This document shows positions 16,695-25,232 of a stretch of DNA of 47,626 nt, piece by piece. The DNA is taken from positions 1 to 47,626 of the forward strand of contig JAJYZJ010000009.1 of the NCBI GenBank assembly GCA_021800035.1, given 5' to 3'. The DNA is from an archaeon. Lineage in GTDB: Archaea; Thermoproteota; Thermoprotei_A; Marsarchaeales; Marsarchaeaceae. The translations under genes were made by a program, and so were the position numbers. Positions within the stretch are counted from its first letter, which is position 1. Every line of letters begins with the position of its first letter. The notes beneath the pieces are model-generated. The model saw nothing but the letters and a program-made list of their open reading frames with translations, did not search any database and had not been told where the DNA came from.

Positions 16695-16985
16695 ATGCCG
16701 GAACTGTTTGAAAGCAAACCATGGTGGACAGACTTAACGGCCATCGAGTAAGACAACCATATCCAAGAGTGGGGAACATCGAAATTCAAGTGGTCTCCGC
16801 GGTTAGGCGAGACGATTCAATGGGATGCGGATGTCATCTATGTCTTGCGTGGCCCTCGACAGGTAGGTAAGACCACGTTATCCAAACTGAAAATCAGAGA
16901 GTTGTTACGCAGAAGAACTGCGCCGAGGGCTGTATTCTACTGGGCATGCTATCTGACGCTCGAGAAGATGCCACCAGCTTGGTGA
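16695..16985 (+). pseudogene. AAA-type ATPase fragment with in-frame TAA
   Basis: The frame from ATG 16695 reads MPELFESKPWWTDLTAIE, then TAA at 16749-16751, then continues DNHIQEWGTSKFKWSPRL and VIYVLRGPRQVGKTTLSKLK, where GPRQVGKTT is a Walker A motif. It ends at TGA 16985 after AVFYWACYLTLEKMPPAW. This is the N-terminus of the archaeal ATPases that usually carry a DUF4143 tail and reach about 400-450 residues; the rest is missing. The early stop and the lost Walker B show it is not functional. The promoter is intact. Confidence 0.6.
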
Positions 16986-17021
16986 GCATTTTTACTCTGA
17001 CTTTTGCTTACCCTGCATTGC

Positions 17022-17654
17022 ATGTTTTTTGGAACCTTCTACCAGATCTGGTCGTCAAAGTCTCAACTACAAAGCCATCCTGCGATTTATAACTCACTGA
17101 GTTCGAATGTGCAGGGGTTGACGGACCACTGCACAATCCCACCGGTTTTCAACAAAAGTGACAAAACGCAAATTGATGAAGATTTATCTCTGGCACTAAC
17201 GCTTTGGTTTCTTGAGAACGAACGCGAGAAAGGAAGTGGTTTCATCAGGAAAAAGATTCCCGAGAGAGTCTCGCAGGTATCTATTGTCTACCGTCCTCTC
17301 TTAATTCTAAGGCACTCGAGTGCGATGATCATTTTCGACGGTTGTGGCATCTAGTCGACCCGCTTCAAATATGGCATTACTCCGAGCTTCACGTACCTAT
17401 TCAACTACCTGATATCCAACACCTGGACGTCTAAGCCCTAGTCCTACGCAGAAGGTCTCAACAGCCACTCGCAAGAATTCGAAGCGGCTCACGTTCTTGG
17501 CTCCAGGTCTTCTTTCCTGTCCACTTTGTTTAAAAGCTGTTGGCGTGCGTTGATGTTATGGCCCGAACCCAAGATCTGCTCAACCCCTCGTTCGCTTAAA
17601 GAGAAGTTGGGCTGGCCTCAGCCACATACTGCATTTTGCAAGGTACTCGTCTAG
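17022..17654 (+). pseudogene. Unrecognised protein with two in-frame TAG codons
   Basis: One frame runs about 210 codons: MFFGTFYQIWSSKSQLQSHP, then DHCTIPPVFNKSDKTQIDED, then ERVSQVSIVYRPLLILRH and MIIFDGCGI. TAG at 17352-17354 is followed in frame by STRFKYGITPSFTYLFNYL and TAG at 17439-17441, then SYAEGLNSHSQEFEAAHVLG to TAG 17654. Content stays protein-like across both stops, so these are nonsense changes in one ancestral gene. I cannot name the family; the VYRPL-x-I-x-x-H plus I-x-FDG pattern is distinctive. It follows the ATPase fragment and is probably part of the same decayed element. Confidence 0.4.
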
Positions 17655-17804
17655 TGTTACATCTCTAGGCCGTGAGAGAACTTCATCACGCAGAGGTCCT
17701 TCCGGAAGTCTTTCTAGGGCGAACCGCTTGAGCTCATCGGGACTGACCTTGTTCGCTTTAGGTGCCGACTGAATGAGTGCATGGGCGATGTGGGCTTTTA
17801 ACGT

Positions 17805-18959
17805 CTACATCGTCTTCTCCAGTTCCTCAACGTTCTCTGGAGTCACGACGTTCCAGAAGACACGGTCGAGCGGCTTCCCTCTCAATTCCCTAGTCCCAGG
17901 GCCTTTCAAAAGTTTGAGGAGTTCAGATCTAGCCTTGTCCATCTCTCTGACCTCAGTCGATCTCAGGCGGCTTGAGATGGATTTAGAAGTGGCGAGGAGC
18001 TTTGCCATTTCCTGAGGCGAGAGTTTTCCTTGGAAATACATTTGCATCAAGGAAGCAAGGAATCTGATTCGGAAGATTCTCGAACTCCATTCGTACCATT
18101 TTCTGCTCATTTCGGACTTGCTGACATAGAATTGCTGGAAGTCGTTCAGCGCTTTTTTGAACTGTATGTCTGCGGAAGCAAGGTCGATGCTCGAAAAGTT
18201 GGTCATTGTAGCCTTGACGTCTTCCAAGGCATCTGCTGGCTCAACACGTTTGTTTCTGAAACTCGCTTCGACGGGAGTGAGTACCTGCACCGCCTTTACT
18301 GCGTCCACTAGTTCCGTAACCCCACAGTCTCTCTGGAAGGTCAGCATCTCAAGGTCGTAAAGCTGCTTTGGGTAATCGTCGAGACGTTGAATTCCGACGG
18401 TATTCCTTGCAAGGGTAAGGAGCTTGTCTCCTATGAGAGCACCGGCAGTCGAGCAGGTTACATTCCTGACCGTGCCAGCGAAGGTTTTCGCGCTCTCGAT
18501 AGTGCGGGATGGAACTTTTAGATTGACTAGCAAAACATCTAACTTTATTCTACATCTTCCATTGAGAACGCTTGGCAGGCCGACGTTGTAGGTTTTCATT
18601 GGGAGGACATGCGTGGGGTTCTTCGGCACGTACTCGTTGAACTGGAAGAGCGGTGCGCTCGATGCGAACTTGCCATCTAATGCGTGCACTACACCTGCGA
18701 GAGCACTTTCTTGTCCCGGGAATGTCAGGTCTACATCCACACTGCCCCGCTGTTTCGCTGTAGGGATGTAGAGCTGAGCCGCCGCTCCGCCCTTTAGAAC
18801 GAAGTCCCTAGACTGGTCTTGAATCTGCGAAACAAACTCAAAGTCCCACCTGAACAGTTCGACGACCGAGGGCTGCGTGAAGCCCGCAGCCTTGGATAGC
18901 TCAAGAAGTTCCTTCTTGGAGAGCAAGCCGTAGGTGAGGAGATCCTCTAGTGCGACCAA
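17805..18959 (-). CDS. AbiEii-type nucleotidyltransferase toxin (type IV toxin-antitoxin)
   Basis: 384 residues, second gene of an AbiE-like pair. The nucleotidyltransferase core is visible: FVLKGGAAAQLYIPTAKQRG followed by SVDVDLTFPG, where GG and the D-x-D pair form the active site, and a third acidic strand in CRIKLDVLLV. Downstream GDKLLTLARNTVG and YPKQLYDLEML match the conserved lysine and the R/K-x-x-x-D-L block of the family. Members transfer nucleotides to tRNA or related targets and stop growth when not balanced by the antitoxin. The start overlaps nothing: four bases separate it from the antitoxin gene. All catalytic residues look present, so it should be functional. Confidence 0.82.
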   Translation of the reverse strand: MVALEDLLTYGLLSKKELLELSKAAGFTQPSVVELFRWDFEFVSQIQDQSRDFVLKGGAAAQLYIPTAKQRGSVDVDLTFPGQESALAGVVHALDGKFASSAPLFQFNEYVPKNPTHVLPMKTYNVGLPSVLNGRCRIKLDVLLVNLKVPSRTIESAKTFAGTVRNVTCSTAGALIGDKLLTLARNTVGIQRLDDYPKQLYDLEMLTFQRDCGVTELVDAVKAVQVLTPVEASFRNKRVEPADALEDVKATMTNFSSIDLASADIQFKKALNDFQQFYVSKSEMSRKWYEWSSRIFRIRFLASLMQMYFQGKLSPQEMAKLLATSKSISSRLRSTEVREMDKARSELLKLLKGPGTRELRGKPLDRVFWNVVTPENVEELEKTM

Positions 18960-18963
18960 TTTC

Positions 18964-19758
18964 TCACCTCTCAGTTTCGGCTGTGACCGCGTTAACGTGC
19001 TTGTTAAGAACTGCCTTGCCTCGCCCCGCAGGAAGCTCCATTTGTGCTTTCAGAATTGCGCGGATCTCCTCAGCAATTCCTCGTCTAGAGGCGAGTTTGG
19101 TCAGCCGTGAAACGTTCAAACTGCTCAACTTTGTCGCGTCCCGCATTATTCTTCCGACCTCTGATGCTGAGAACGGAACCCGTCCGCGAGTGCTCTCGAA
19201 GTAAAGGTCGACGAGCCCCCTCTCTATCGAGGCTACGCCGGTCTTCGTGTTGCCAGACAATTCTCTCTTCTCTCTGATTACGAAGAGGTCCCCCTTTGAC
19301 AATCCAAGGGTAAGGTTCAGCTCTCTCTCACTCTTCGGGTTGAGTATGGCCGTGAATCCGCCCTTTTCAAGCACTTCGACCGCAGTTTCACCTGCACCCA
19401 ACTTCACGTACACAAGATTCACAGTTCTTCTGGGAAAAAGGTGGATGAAGGGCCCCAATACTGAGTAGCCGGTCAGCATGAATTCGATGCCAGCGTTTGA
19501 TAGCAGCTTCCTCGCCCTTTCGAGGTTCGGGTAGAGGTTTCTTACTTTGATTTCGATATTTTCGCCCCTTGGTTCGGCCCGGTAGATGGCATACCCGGCT
19601 TTGGTGATCTTCCCTTCTCGCGCGAGATCACTGAGAAGTCGGTAAATCGTACCCTTGCTGTAACTTCTCAATACTTTAGCGGCATCACTAGCTGTGAAGC
19701 TATTGCGCGCAAAGCGATTTCGAATCTCGACTAGGGCCCTCTCTTCCCAATTCATCAC
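18964..19758 (-). CDS. AbiEi-type antitoxin / autorepressor
   Basis: 264 residues from GTG 19758 (ATG 19755 is equally possible). The N-terminus is a winged helix: SFTASDAAKVLRSYSKGTIY, then RLLSDLAREGKITKAGYAIY. The C-terminal domain has GIEFMLTGYSVLGPFIHLFP and the SVASIERGLVDLYFE-like block GVASIERGLVDLYFESTRG seen in AbiEi antitoxins. In the characterised AbiE system the antitoxin binds inverted repeats at its own promoter and represses the operon. That fits here: an 18-base inverted repeat ends three bases upstream of the start and encloses the TATA box. RNA would begin at the start codon, so the message is leaderless. Confidence 0.82.
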   Translation of the reverse strand: MMNWEERALVEIRNRFARNSFTASDAAKVLRSYSKGTIYRLLSDLAREGKITKAGYAIYRAEPRGENIEIKVRNLYPNLERARKLLSNAGIEFMLTGYSVLGPFIHLFPRRTVNLVYVKLGAGETAVEVLEKGGFTAILNPKSERELNLTLGLSKGDLFVIREKRELSGNTKTGVASIERGLVDLYFESTRGRVPFSASEVGRIMRDATKLSSLNVSRLTKLASRRGIAEEIRAILKAQMELPAGRGKAVLNKHVNAVTAETER

Positions 19759-19760
19759 CT

Positions 19761-19808
19761 ATGAGTAAGACTGGTCAAGTTTTAAATCTTTTGACTAGTC
19801 TTACTCAT
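19761..19808 (-). promoter_or_regulatory. AbiE operator: 18-base inverted repeat around the TATA box
   Basis: Left arm ATGAGTAAGACTGGTCAA (19761-19778) and right arm TTGACTAGTCTTACTCAT (19791-19808) pair at 17 of 18 positions around a 12-base spacer. The spacer GTTTTAAATCTT contains the only TATA-like element and places the RNA start close to 19758, the antitoxin start codon. A repressor bound to both arms would occlude TBP. Confidence 0.75.
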
Positions 19809-20264
19809 TCTCCGCCGTGAATCCAATAATCTCGCGATAGCTTTCCGCTACTGCCGTAGCTGAACTGGACCCGCCAATCCCTTGCAATTGTGGTACAGGT
19901 CGCTGGAAGACCTTGGGACACTGCCTGTTCCTAGTTCCCAGCCACAAACCAATAGCTTCTCTAGCCAAGTTTACGAATGGCGCCACGTTGCCCACTGTAT
20001 TAATGAATTTGTCCCCGTGTGAACTTTTCTTTGAGCTGAATCTCTCTGAAATTTCTTGGGGATTAGGTACAACCCCCACTCATGTTACTGTTGGCTTCTT
20101 GGATTTGTGAAAGTAATTACAATCGGTGTTGCGTACTGTCCGTCTTTCTAACCTGTGTACCAGTCCCAGAATATATCTCTCATGTTCTTAAGAGATGCAA
20201 AACGCAGTCTCACTGCTTCTCAGTCCGCGTTCGACGTTGATGATAGGTCCAGGCCAGCCGCTTA
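19809..20264. other. Stretch upstream of the AbiE operon without a firm gene
   Basis: A 92-codon minus-strand frame (19801-20079) ends inside the AbiE operator and reads SERFSSKKSSHGDKFINTVG and NLAREAIGLWLGTRNRQ. It has no family look and no clear start, so I do not call it. Otherwise nothing recognisable. Confidence 0.3.
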
Positions 20265-20407
20265 GGTGGCCAACCCTTCCGCCATGGATTCAGGGCCTTA
20301 AGAGAATTGAGTCCGAGAGCGCCCACAGGCGAGCAGGATGGCTGCATCGTGGCAAGACAGGCGACAGGGGCATGTGGGCAATTCTGCCCGATTCGGTCTC
20401 GTGGCAT
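20265..20407. repeat. 143-bp direct repeat, copy A
   Basis: Matches 31187-31328 in the same orientation over its whole length, at about 120 of 143 positions by hand alignment with one single-base indel. Shared blocks include GGCCAACCCTTCCG, TAAGAGAATTGAGT, GCAAGACAGGCGAC and ATTCTGCCCGATTCGG. The indel and shared stop codons in every frame argue against coding. Short hairpins are possible, such as GGGC with GCCC around the ATTCT. Confidence 0.75.
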
Positions 20408-20409
20408 AC

Positions 20410-20600
20410 TGAGTATTTACTCCCAGCTTCTTACACTTCGATAAAGATGATGTCATGCCAAGTGCCCAGAATGCTACTGCAATACCTAGAGCAACGGCTA
20501 CTGCAATGAGTATGACTGTAGCTAATGACTGGAGAGACTGCCTTTCGTCTGGTTGTTATTATCGACTTTATTGACTCGTATCGTCAGTCGTAGTTTAACA
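20410..20600 (-). pseudogene. Type IV pilin/archaellin-like N-terminus, frameshifted
   Basis: The minus strand encodes KVDNNNQTKGSLSS in one frame and then LATVILIAVAVALGIAVAFW with ALGMTSSLSKCKKLGVNTQY in the next. Together they form a class III signal peptide: basic residues, a Lys-Gly processing site, then a hydrophobic helix. That is the N-terminus of archaeal pilins and archaellins. One base is missing near 20525 between the halves, and the frame then runs into repeat copy A, so the gene is truncated. Confidence 0.45.
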
Positions 20601-20867
20601 AGTTGATTGACATCAATGCCAATGGATTTATTGAATCGCGTCAGGAATTCAGGAATGACTAGAACGCAACCGTGCATGTCACTCGTGCGACCTGCGAAGG
20701 TACCGGGCGGAGAGGGCTGGCCGGGGGGTGTCTGTTTGCAACGTGATACTTCCTTCATTCCCTGCTGTCGCTCCGCTTCGTGCATTTCGAGGCTTGGTGG
20801 GCCCCGCATCCACGCATGAACCTAGCAACTTTCAATTAGTCTCAGCAAAGTGATTCGTTCGCGCGCT

Positions 20868-20878
20868 ATCTTTATGTA
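20868..20878 (+). promoter_or_regulatory. TATA-like box for the UPF0175/PIN pair
   Basis: The sequence ATCTTTATGTATT lies here; 25 to 28 bases downstream is GTG 20899, which suggests a leaderless transcript and decides the start of the antitoxin gene. Confidence 0.45.
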
Positions 20879-20898
20879 TTACATTGTATTCTCATCCC

Positions 20899-21216
20899 GT
20901 GCGAGAAATAAACTTGAAGGAGAAAAGCTCCGTCGTTACCGTGCGCCTTTCGAAGCGTGATTTGGAAAGAGTGGAAGCCTTGAGGATTCTTGAAGAAGTT
21001 GATCGCTCCACACTAATCAAGGAGTTTATCGAAGACGGGTTGCGTAGAAGGGTTGTGGACTTCTATCGAAAGGGAAAGTTGACTGCTGGGCGGGGAGCGG
21101 AGATTTTGGGCGTTTCACTGCGTGAGTTTCTTGAGCTGCTGGAGAGGGAAGGTGTTTCTGTTAAATGGGATTCTGAAGGAATACGTGAATATTTGAAGGC
21201 GAAGTATGGGGATTAA
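20899..21216 (+). CDS. UPF0175-family antitoxin
   Basis: 105 residues from GTG 20899, chosen because a TATA box sits at the right distance; TTG 20884 adds five residues. The first half looks like a ribbon-helix-helix (SVVTVRLSKRDLERVEALRI, then VDRSTLIKEFIEDGLRR). The second half has the UPF0175 signature VVDFYRKGKLTAGRGAEILG with VSLREFLELLEREGVSV. Such proteins pair with DUF3368 PIN toxins in archaea and cyanobacteria, and one follows five bases after the stop. It should bind the toxin and repress its own promoter. Confidence 0.85.
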   Translation: MREINLKEKSSVVTVRLSKRDLERVEALRILEEVDRSTLIKEFIEDGLRRRVVDFYRKGKLTAGRGAEILGVSLREFLELLEREGVSVKWDSEGIREYLKAKYGD

Positions 21217-21221
21217 ACCAA

Positions 21222-21779
21222 TTGCGAAAAGCGGTTTCTGATGCTGGTCCGCTTGTTCACTTGGCCCAAATAAACAAGCTGCATCTCTTAAGCCAGCTTT
21301 TCGGGCAAGTGGTTATTACGCTAAGCGTGAAAAGAGAAGTCTACGACGAAGGTGTCAGGCTGGGTTATGCCGATGCCCAACTCGTTGGGAAGGCCCTGCA
21401 TGAAGGATGGATCAGGGTTAGAGCCCTCCCAAAAGTTCTGGCCTCGGCTTCCAAAAGGCTGGCTAAAGGCGAAAACATCTCGAACCCGGATGCCGAGACG
21501 CTTCTCTTGGCAAGGGAGATGAAAGCGGAGATTTTGGTTGACGAGACGGCACTTTCAGATCTTGCGCGAATGTTCGGGCTTAAGGCCTGGGACACTTGGA
21601 CTGTGATGCTGGAAAGCCTGCGCCTGGGCTATATTGAAGTTTCCGATATCGAAGCAGCCATCAAAGAGCTGGGCGAGAAAAGGCATAAACTGAAAAATGA
21701 ACAAGCTGGACAAATATTGGAAGCAGCCAAACTCATAGCGCAGAAACGGAAACAAAAAGGAACAGGTTCAACACCCTAG
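21222..21779 (+). CDS. DUF3368-type PIN-domain toxin
   Basis: 185 residues from TTG 21222, six bases after the antitoxin stop. It opens VSDAGPLVHLAQINKLHLLS, the first catalytic Asp of this PIN subfamily. Further acidic sites are seen in VKREVYDEG (second), NPDAETLLLAREMKAEILVD (third, with the family's A-E-T-L-L-L-A) and DETALSDLARMFGL (fourth). All needed for a metal-dependent ribonuclease are present. A lysine-rich tail (EKRHKLKNEQAG and QKRKQKGTGSTP) is longer than in most relatives. Cognate of the upstream UPF0175 protein. Confidence 0.85.
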   Translation: MRKAVSDAGPLVHLAQINKLHLLSQLFGQVVITLSVKREVYDEGVRLGYADAQLVGKALHEGWIRVRALPKVLASASKRLAKGENISNPDAETLLLAREMKAEILVDETALSDLARMFGLKAWDTWTVMLESLRLGYIEVSDIEAAIKELGEKRHKLKNEQAGQILEAAKLIAQKRKQKGTGSTP

Positions 21780-21890
21780 TTTATGTCTTCAGCCCAACTC
21801 TGGAAGTTTTGTTTGCACGTGTCGAGCCCTCTGAGTATTTTGTTTCCTTTCCGCTTTTGATTGCTGCGATTCTATCGGCCAAGAGCTCGT

Positions 21891-22274
21891 CTACGGATCT
21901 TCGATGGTGCTTAAATGACTATTTTTTAGCCCCAGCATAGTATACACTGGGGGTACGGGCCGCCACCCGTCGGCGGCCACAGGCGCGGACGCCGAGTCCG
22001 GGAGTCGGCATGTCGGCGGTAAGTCGTTGTCGGAGTATATGTGTTGGCGGAAGGATTCGCAGGTGTCGACGAACCAGGCGTGAGTGGCGGAGGTGACCTA
22101 GGCGCCGTGTTCTTGGAGGTAGGAGGCGAGTTGGTCGGCGAATAACTGGTTGTCCCAGTGTATTCTGTCTCGGATGCCTCTAGTGGCGTGGATATACTTG
22201 AAGTGGCTTGGAGGGTATTTCACGATTAGGGTATGGATGTCCTTGTGTTCTGTGGTGGTGCACTCTTGCCGATT
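21891..22274 (-). pseudogene. Unrecognised decayed gene with in-frame TAG
   Basis: One minus-strand frame reads TTEHKDIHTLIVKYPPSHFK, then YIHATRGIRDRIHWDNQLFA, then DQLASYLQEHGA, TAG at 22098-22100, and continues VTSATHAWFVDTCESFRQHI. Third codon positions are almost all C or G on both sides of the stop, unlike the surrounding sequence, so this was a gene and may have come from a different genome. TAA closes the frame upstream (22275). The ending overlaps a CCCCAG/CTGGGG hairpin near 21932-21955. Transposase debris is one guess. Confidence 0.35.
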
Positions 22275-23242
22275 TTATGCCGAAAGGTATCAAGCTACAA
22301 ACGGGCTCGCGAAACCCATAATCGGGAATAGGAAACTATTGGAGTCCCGTAGGGTGAGCCATGTGTATTCAGGTTTGTCAGAATATGGGGTAAGGAGTGC
22401 AAATGAGAGACTTGAGGAATGCAGAAGGCGCTTGGTTCGTGAAGGTAGTGGGGAACAATGTGCTCGTCGTTTTTGCGGTCTATTAAACGATTCCACGATC
22501 GGAAATGGTGGAGTGCTACCTGAATTAGCTGCGTGAAGAATATATTGGTAGCAACTGGGTTGCAATTACCAGATGATACCAGATTCTCGCCAATGGATAT
22601 ATGCGGACAACACGAAGACAATAAGCCAAAGAGCAGGCATTCGGACGCCTTCCATGATGCACGTATGTGAATCTAAACTGAGCTCAACAAATCAGAATAT
22701 ATCAAAAGTTCCGACGTCGTGGGTGTTATGTCGAAAGATTCACTATCAAATGATGGTAGGCCCTGCTCCGTTAAAAGCTATCAGTGTCACTGCTGGTATG
22801 GAATAGGGAAGAAAAGAAGAGGGTGAACGTTCTTCTCAGGCTAGGGAGAGAAAGGTTTGAGCGATTACGCTAGCGGAACTTGAGTCGCTCCCTACTCCGC
22901 TTGGGAATTCTTTGGTATTAGATGAGGCTGAGAGCCATCTCTCCCTCAAGGGGATAACGTCCGGTGGTGAAGAAAGGACGCGTGTGATACCTTTCACAAG
23001 CACTGCTGGCTGACGCTAGTAATTTGCGCTGGTAGCCTCCCTAGCTCTCATAAGCCGAAAATGTTGAACCAAGCTAGTCCCCGAGAACGGTCTCGAATGC
23101 CGCTGATTTTGGCAGTCAAACCTATGTCGAACCTTTTTACCGGAGGTTGGCTCCTGCCGTCTCCTTTTTAAGGAACGGGTCGGAATGCTGCACTGTGTAC
23201 CTGCTTTTCGCTGCAAATACAACTGCAGCTACGACTAGATTC
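22275..23242. other. About 970 bases without a supported gene
   Basis: Overlapping frames of 77-128 codons occur on both strands (22150-22536 plus, 22290-22621 minus, 22573-22806 plus) with no start signals, no family look and codon use unlike the neighbours. Probably decayed DNA next to the pseudogene at 21891-22274. Confidence 0.35.
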
Positions 23243-23953
23243 ATGAATGATTTGACACCGTTTCTGAGTATTATTGGCGGATTCATTGTTGCCTTTGTAG
23301 CAATCATCTTGTTCGAGTTTGTTCGGAGGCCAAACATCGAAGTGTTTCTGCCTGAATCGGATGAGGTTAGATATGCCCAAATTAATGGTAAACCGAGCAT
23401 TGGTCAGCCGCCAGCTCGTCTCGCAAAGATAGGTGTAACGAACAAGCCCCTCAGCAGGAAGTTCTGGTTACCAAGGCATCCTGCGGTATCTGCAAAATGC
23501 CTCGTAACACTATACGACGCGGAGGACAAACAAATTGTGGGCAATCTCAGAGGCATGAGATGCAAGTGGGATGCTAGTCTCGAACCCTCCGCAGTCAAAA
23601 TACCCCAGTTTGACTTGACCACGGGGAAGGTATTACTTTTCTTTAACGCGTCTAATTTCGTCTACTATGTTCAGCATGCAAACATTCTTGACTTGAATTC
23701 TAAGGCAGACCCAGAATATGTGGCGATTGCCATCAAGGTTGATGGAGATAACAATTGCTATCCATTCGGCGGAGAGAGCTACCAATATCCTGACTTGAGA
23801 GACCGTGCTCGTATGATTCCTCAAGGAGATTACACACTGCATGTTGTCATAAGCTCTGACAATATGCAGTCGAGAGAATATAGATTTAGACTTAGAAATC
23901 ACGGGCCCACGAGTCAAGGTCTTTCCGTCGAACCTTTGAGCAATCTATCATAG
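23243..23953 (+). CDS. Hypothetical membrane-anchored protein
   Basis: 236 residues from ATG 23243, with a single N-terminal helix LSIIGGFIVAFVAIILFEFV followed by RRPNIEVFLP, so the rest would lie in the cytoplasm by the positive-inside rule. The soluble part looks beta-rich: KIGVTNKPLSRKFWLPRHPA, AKCLVTLYDAEDKQIVGNLR, EYVAIAIKVDGDN, YTLHVVISSDNMQSREYRFR. This is reminiscent of an immunoglobulin-like or C2-like sandwich, but no family is certain. A longer reading from 23147 is open but unsupported. It stands alone in the accessory region. Confidence 0.65.
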   Translation: MNDLTPFLSIIGGFIVAFVAIILFEFVRRPNIEVFLPESDEVRYAQINGKPSIGQPPARLAKIGVTNKPLSRKFWLPRHPAVSAKCLVTLYDAEDKQIVGNLRGMRCKWDASLEPSAVKIPQFDLTTGKVLLFFNASNFVYYVQHANILDLNSKADPEYVAIAIKVDGDNNCYPFGGESYQYPDLRDRARMIPQGDYTLHVVISSDNMQSREYRFRLRNHGPTSQGLSVEPLSNLS

Positions 23954-24163
23954 GCATTGGCACAAGGAGCACACGGAGAACCCGTCGGAACCGAATCCGC
24001 TTTGAAAGCACAACAGACCCGCTTTCAACACTGTCGGCTGGGCGTTGGCGGAGGACTTCATTCGGTCGATCATGTGATTCTGTAGTTGGCTCATCTTGAG
24101 CTTTTCGTCATATCAGTTGCACATCGCACGTGATAATTTGCTCTGAATCGCATCGTCCCAGCT

Positions 24164-24768
24164 ATGCTCGCTTTCGACAAGGTTGAGGAGAAGGGCATAG
24201 CGAGAGGGAGGCCGCCTCTCTGCGCGGAGTGTGGCGTGGCTCTCGCCCCCGACAGTCCCATCGTACTCCAGCGCCGCACTTGGCAGGGCGAGAGGTTTCG
24301 CAAGAATCCATTCATCGACACCCCAAACGTCTCCGACATCATAAAAGAGAGGCAATGTGACAGGCGGGGTTCAAGGAGAGGCCACACGCGCACAGGAACC
24401 ACTTCGACAGCTGGTTGCTCGTTCCGGAATCCGAACGCCAGATCTTGCGCGACTTTAGGCTATTTTTCATGGGGCGCATGCGCGATATCGAGGGCCACTA
24501 CGCCCTGAACAGGCACAAACTCGCTCCAGACCTAATCGAAAGGATAAGGAATTCTTACCGGAGGTCGCAGAAATACCTAGAGACTACGGCCCCAGTATTA
24601 TCCGAAGACGACATTCCGTCTAGAATAAGGAAACGGATGCTCCTGACGGTGGGGTACAAACAGGACGATATAGACAAGTTGAACCTGCCGGTAGAGTTGC
24701 GTTGTTACGGTAGTCGCAGTGAACCGTCCCTCCGCCGTCGCATCACTCTCAGATTACTGTATGTTTAA
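24164..24768 (+). pseudogene. Unknown protein, first gene of a three-gene cluster, frame lost at a G4 run
   Basis: From ATG 24164: MLAFDKVEEKGIARG, then LCAECGVALAPDSPIVLQRR and WQGERFRKNPFIDTPNVSDI to KERQCDRRG. At GGGG (24366-24369) the sensible reading moves to another frame: GFKERPHAHRNHFDSWLLVP, SERQILRDFRLFFMGRMRDI, ending near 24768. One extra G restores a single frame of about 200 residues. The second half is a long, charged helical domain (APDLIERIRNSYRRSQKYLE). The CAEC pair suggests a partial zinc ribbon. Family unknown. Followed by two overlapping genes on the same strand. Confidence 0.5.
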
Positions 24769-24893
24769 TTGTTTGCATTATGATTGTTATGTGGGAAATT
24801 GCCATGAGAAAAGGAGCTACCGCCTGTGTGTTGGTCAGGTTTTCCATCCCTCCTTTGTTCCGTGCTTTAGGAGCGGTCGATTCCTTCCCGGGT

Positions 24894-25232
24894 ATGGGCC
24901 GCCCTGGGCAGGATGAAACATGCGAGGATTGCGGCTCCCCACTTGACGACCGTGGTATCTACTGCTGCTTCAGCGAAGGAGGGTTTGTCGAAGGCGGCAG
25001 TCCTGCAGGAAGTGCCACCCTTGAAAAGACCGAGCTCTCAAAGGCGCTCAAAAGAAGCGTGGGCGTGAGGGGCAGAGTGCAAGGGGAGCTCGCTGAGGAA
25101 GCCTTAGTGGAAGCTTGTTCCAATGACGTTCCTCCCTACGTGTACGAGCTGGCGGTGCGAAAGTATAACCTCAAACCCTCGAAGGTGAGTTCACTAGTAG
25201 TGCTACCAGAGATTGAGGCGGTGGCCCAGTGA
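24894..25232 (+). CDS. Small zinc-ribbon protein of unknown role
   Basis: 112 residues from ATG 24894. The N-terminus has MGRPGQDETCEDCGSPLDDR and GIYCCFSEGG, a four-cysteine cluster CxxC-x9-CC that could bind zinc. After a Gly/Ser-rich linker comes a helical region KTELSKALKRSVGVRGRVQG and ACSNDVPPYVYELAVRKYNL. The stop overlaps the next start (GTGA), so it is coupled with the third gene. A longer frame from 24780 has a hydrophobic N-terminus that I think is fortuitous. No family recognised. Confidence 0.6.
   Translation: MGRPGQDETCEDCGSPLDDRGIYCCFSEGGFVEGGSPAGSATLEKTELSKALKRSVGVRGRVQGELAEEALVEACSNDVPPYVYELAVRKYNLKPSKVSSLVVLPEIEAVAQ

Noticed and set aside
19801-20079. 92-codon minus-strand ORF upstream of AbiEi
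   Set aside because: Its end lies in the operator, no start signal or recognisable domain.
20265-20407. tRNA, RNase P RNA or SRP RNA in the 143-bp repeat
   Set aside because: No cloverleaf, no conserved T-arm, and none of the RNase P or SRP core motifs can be placed.
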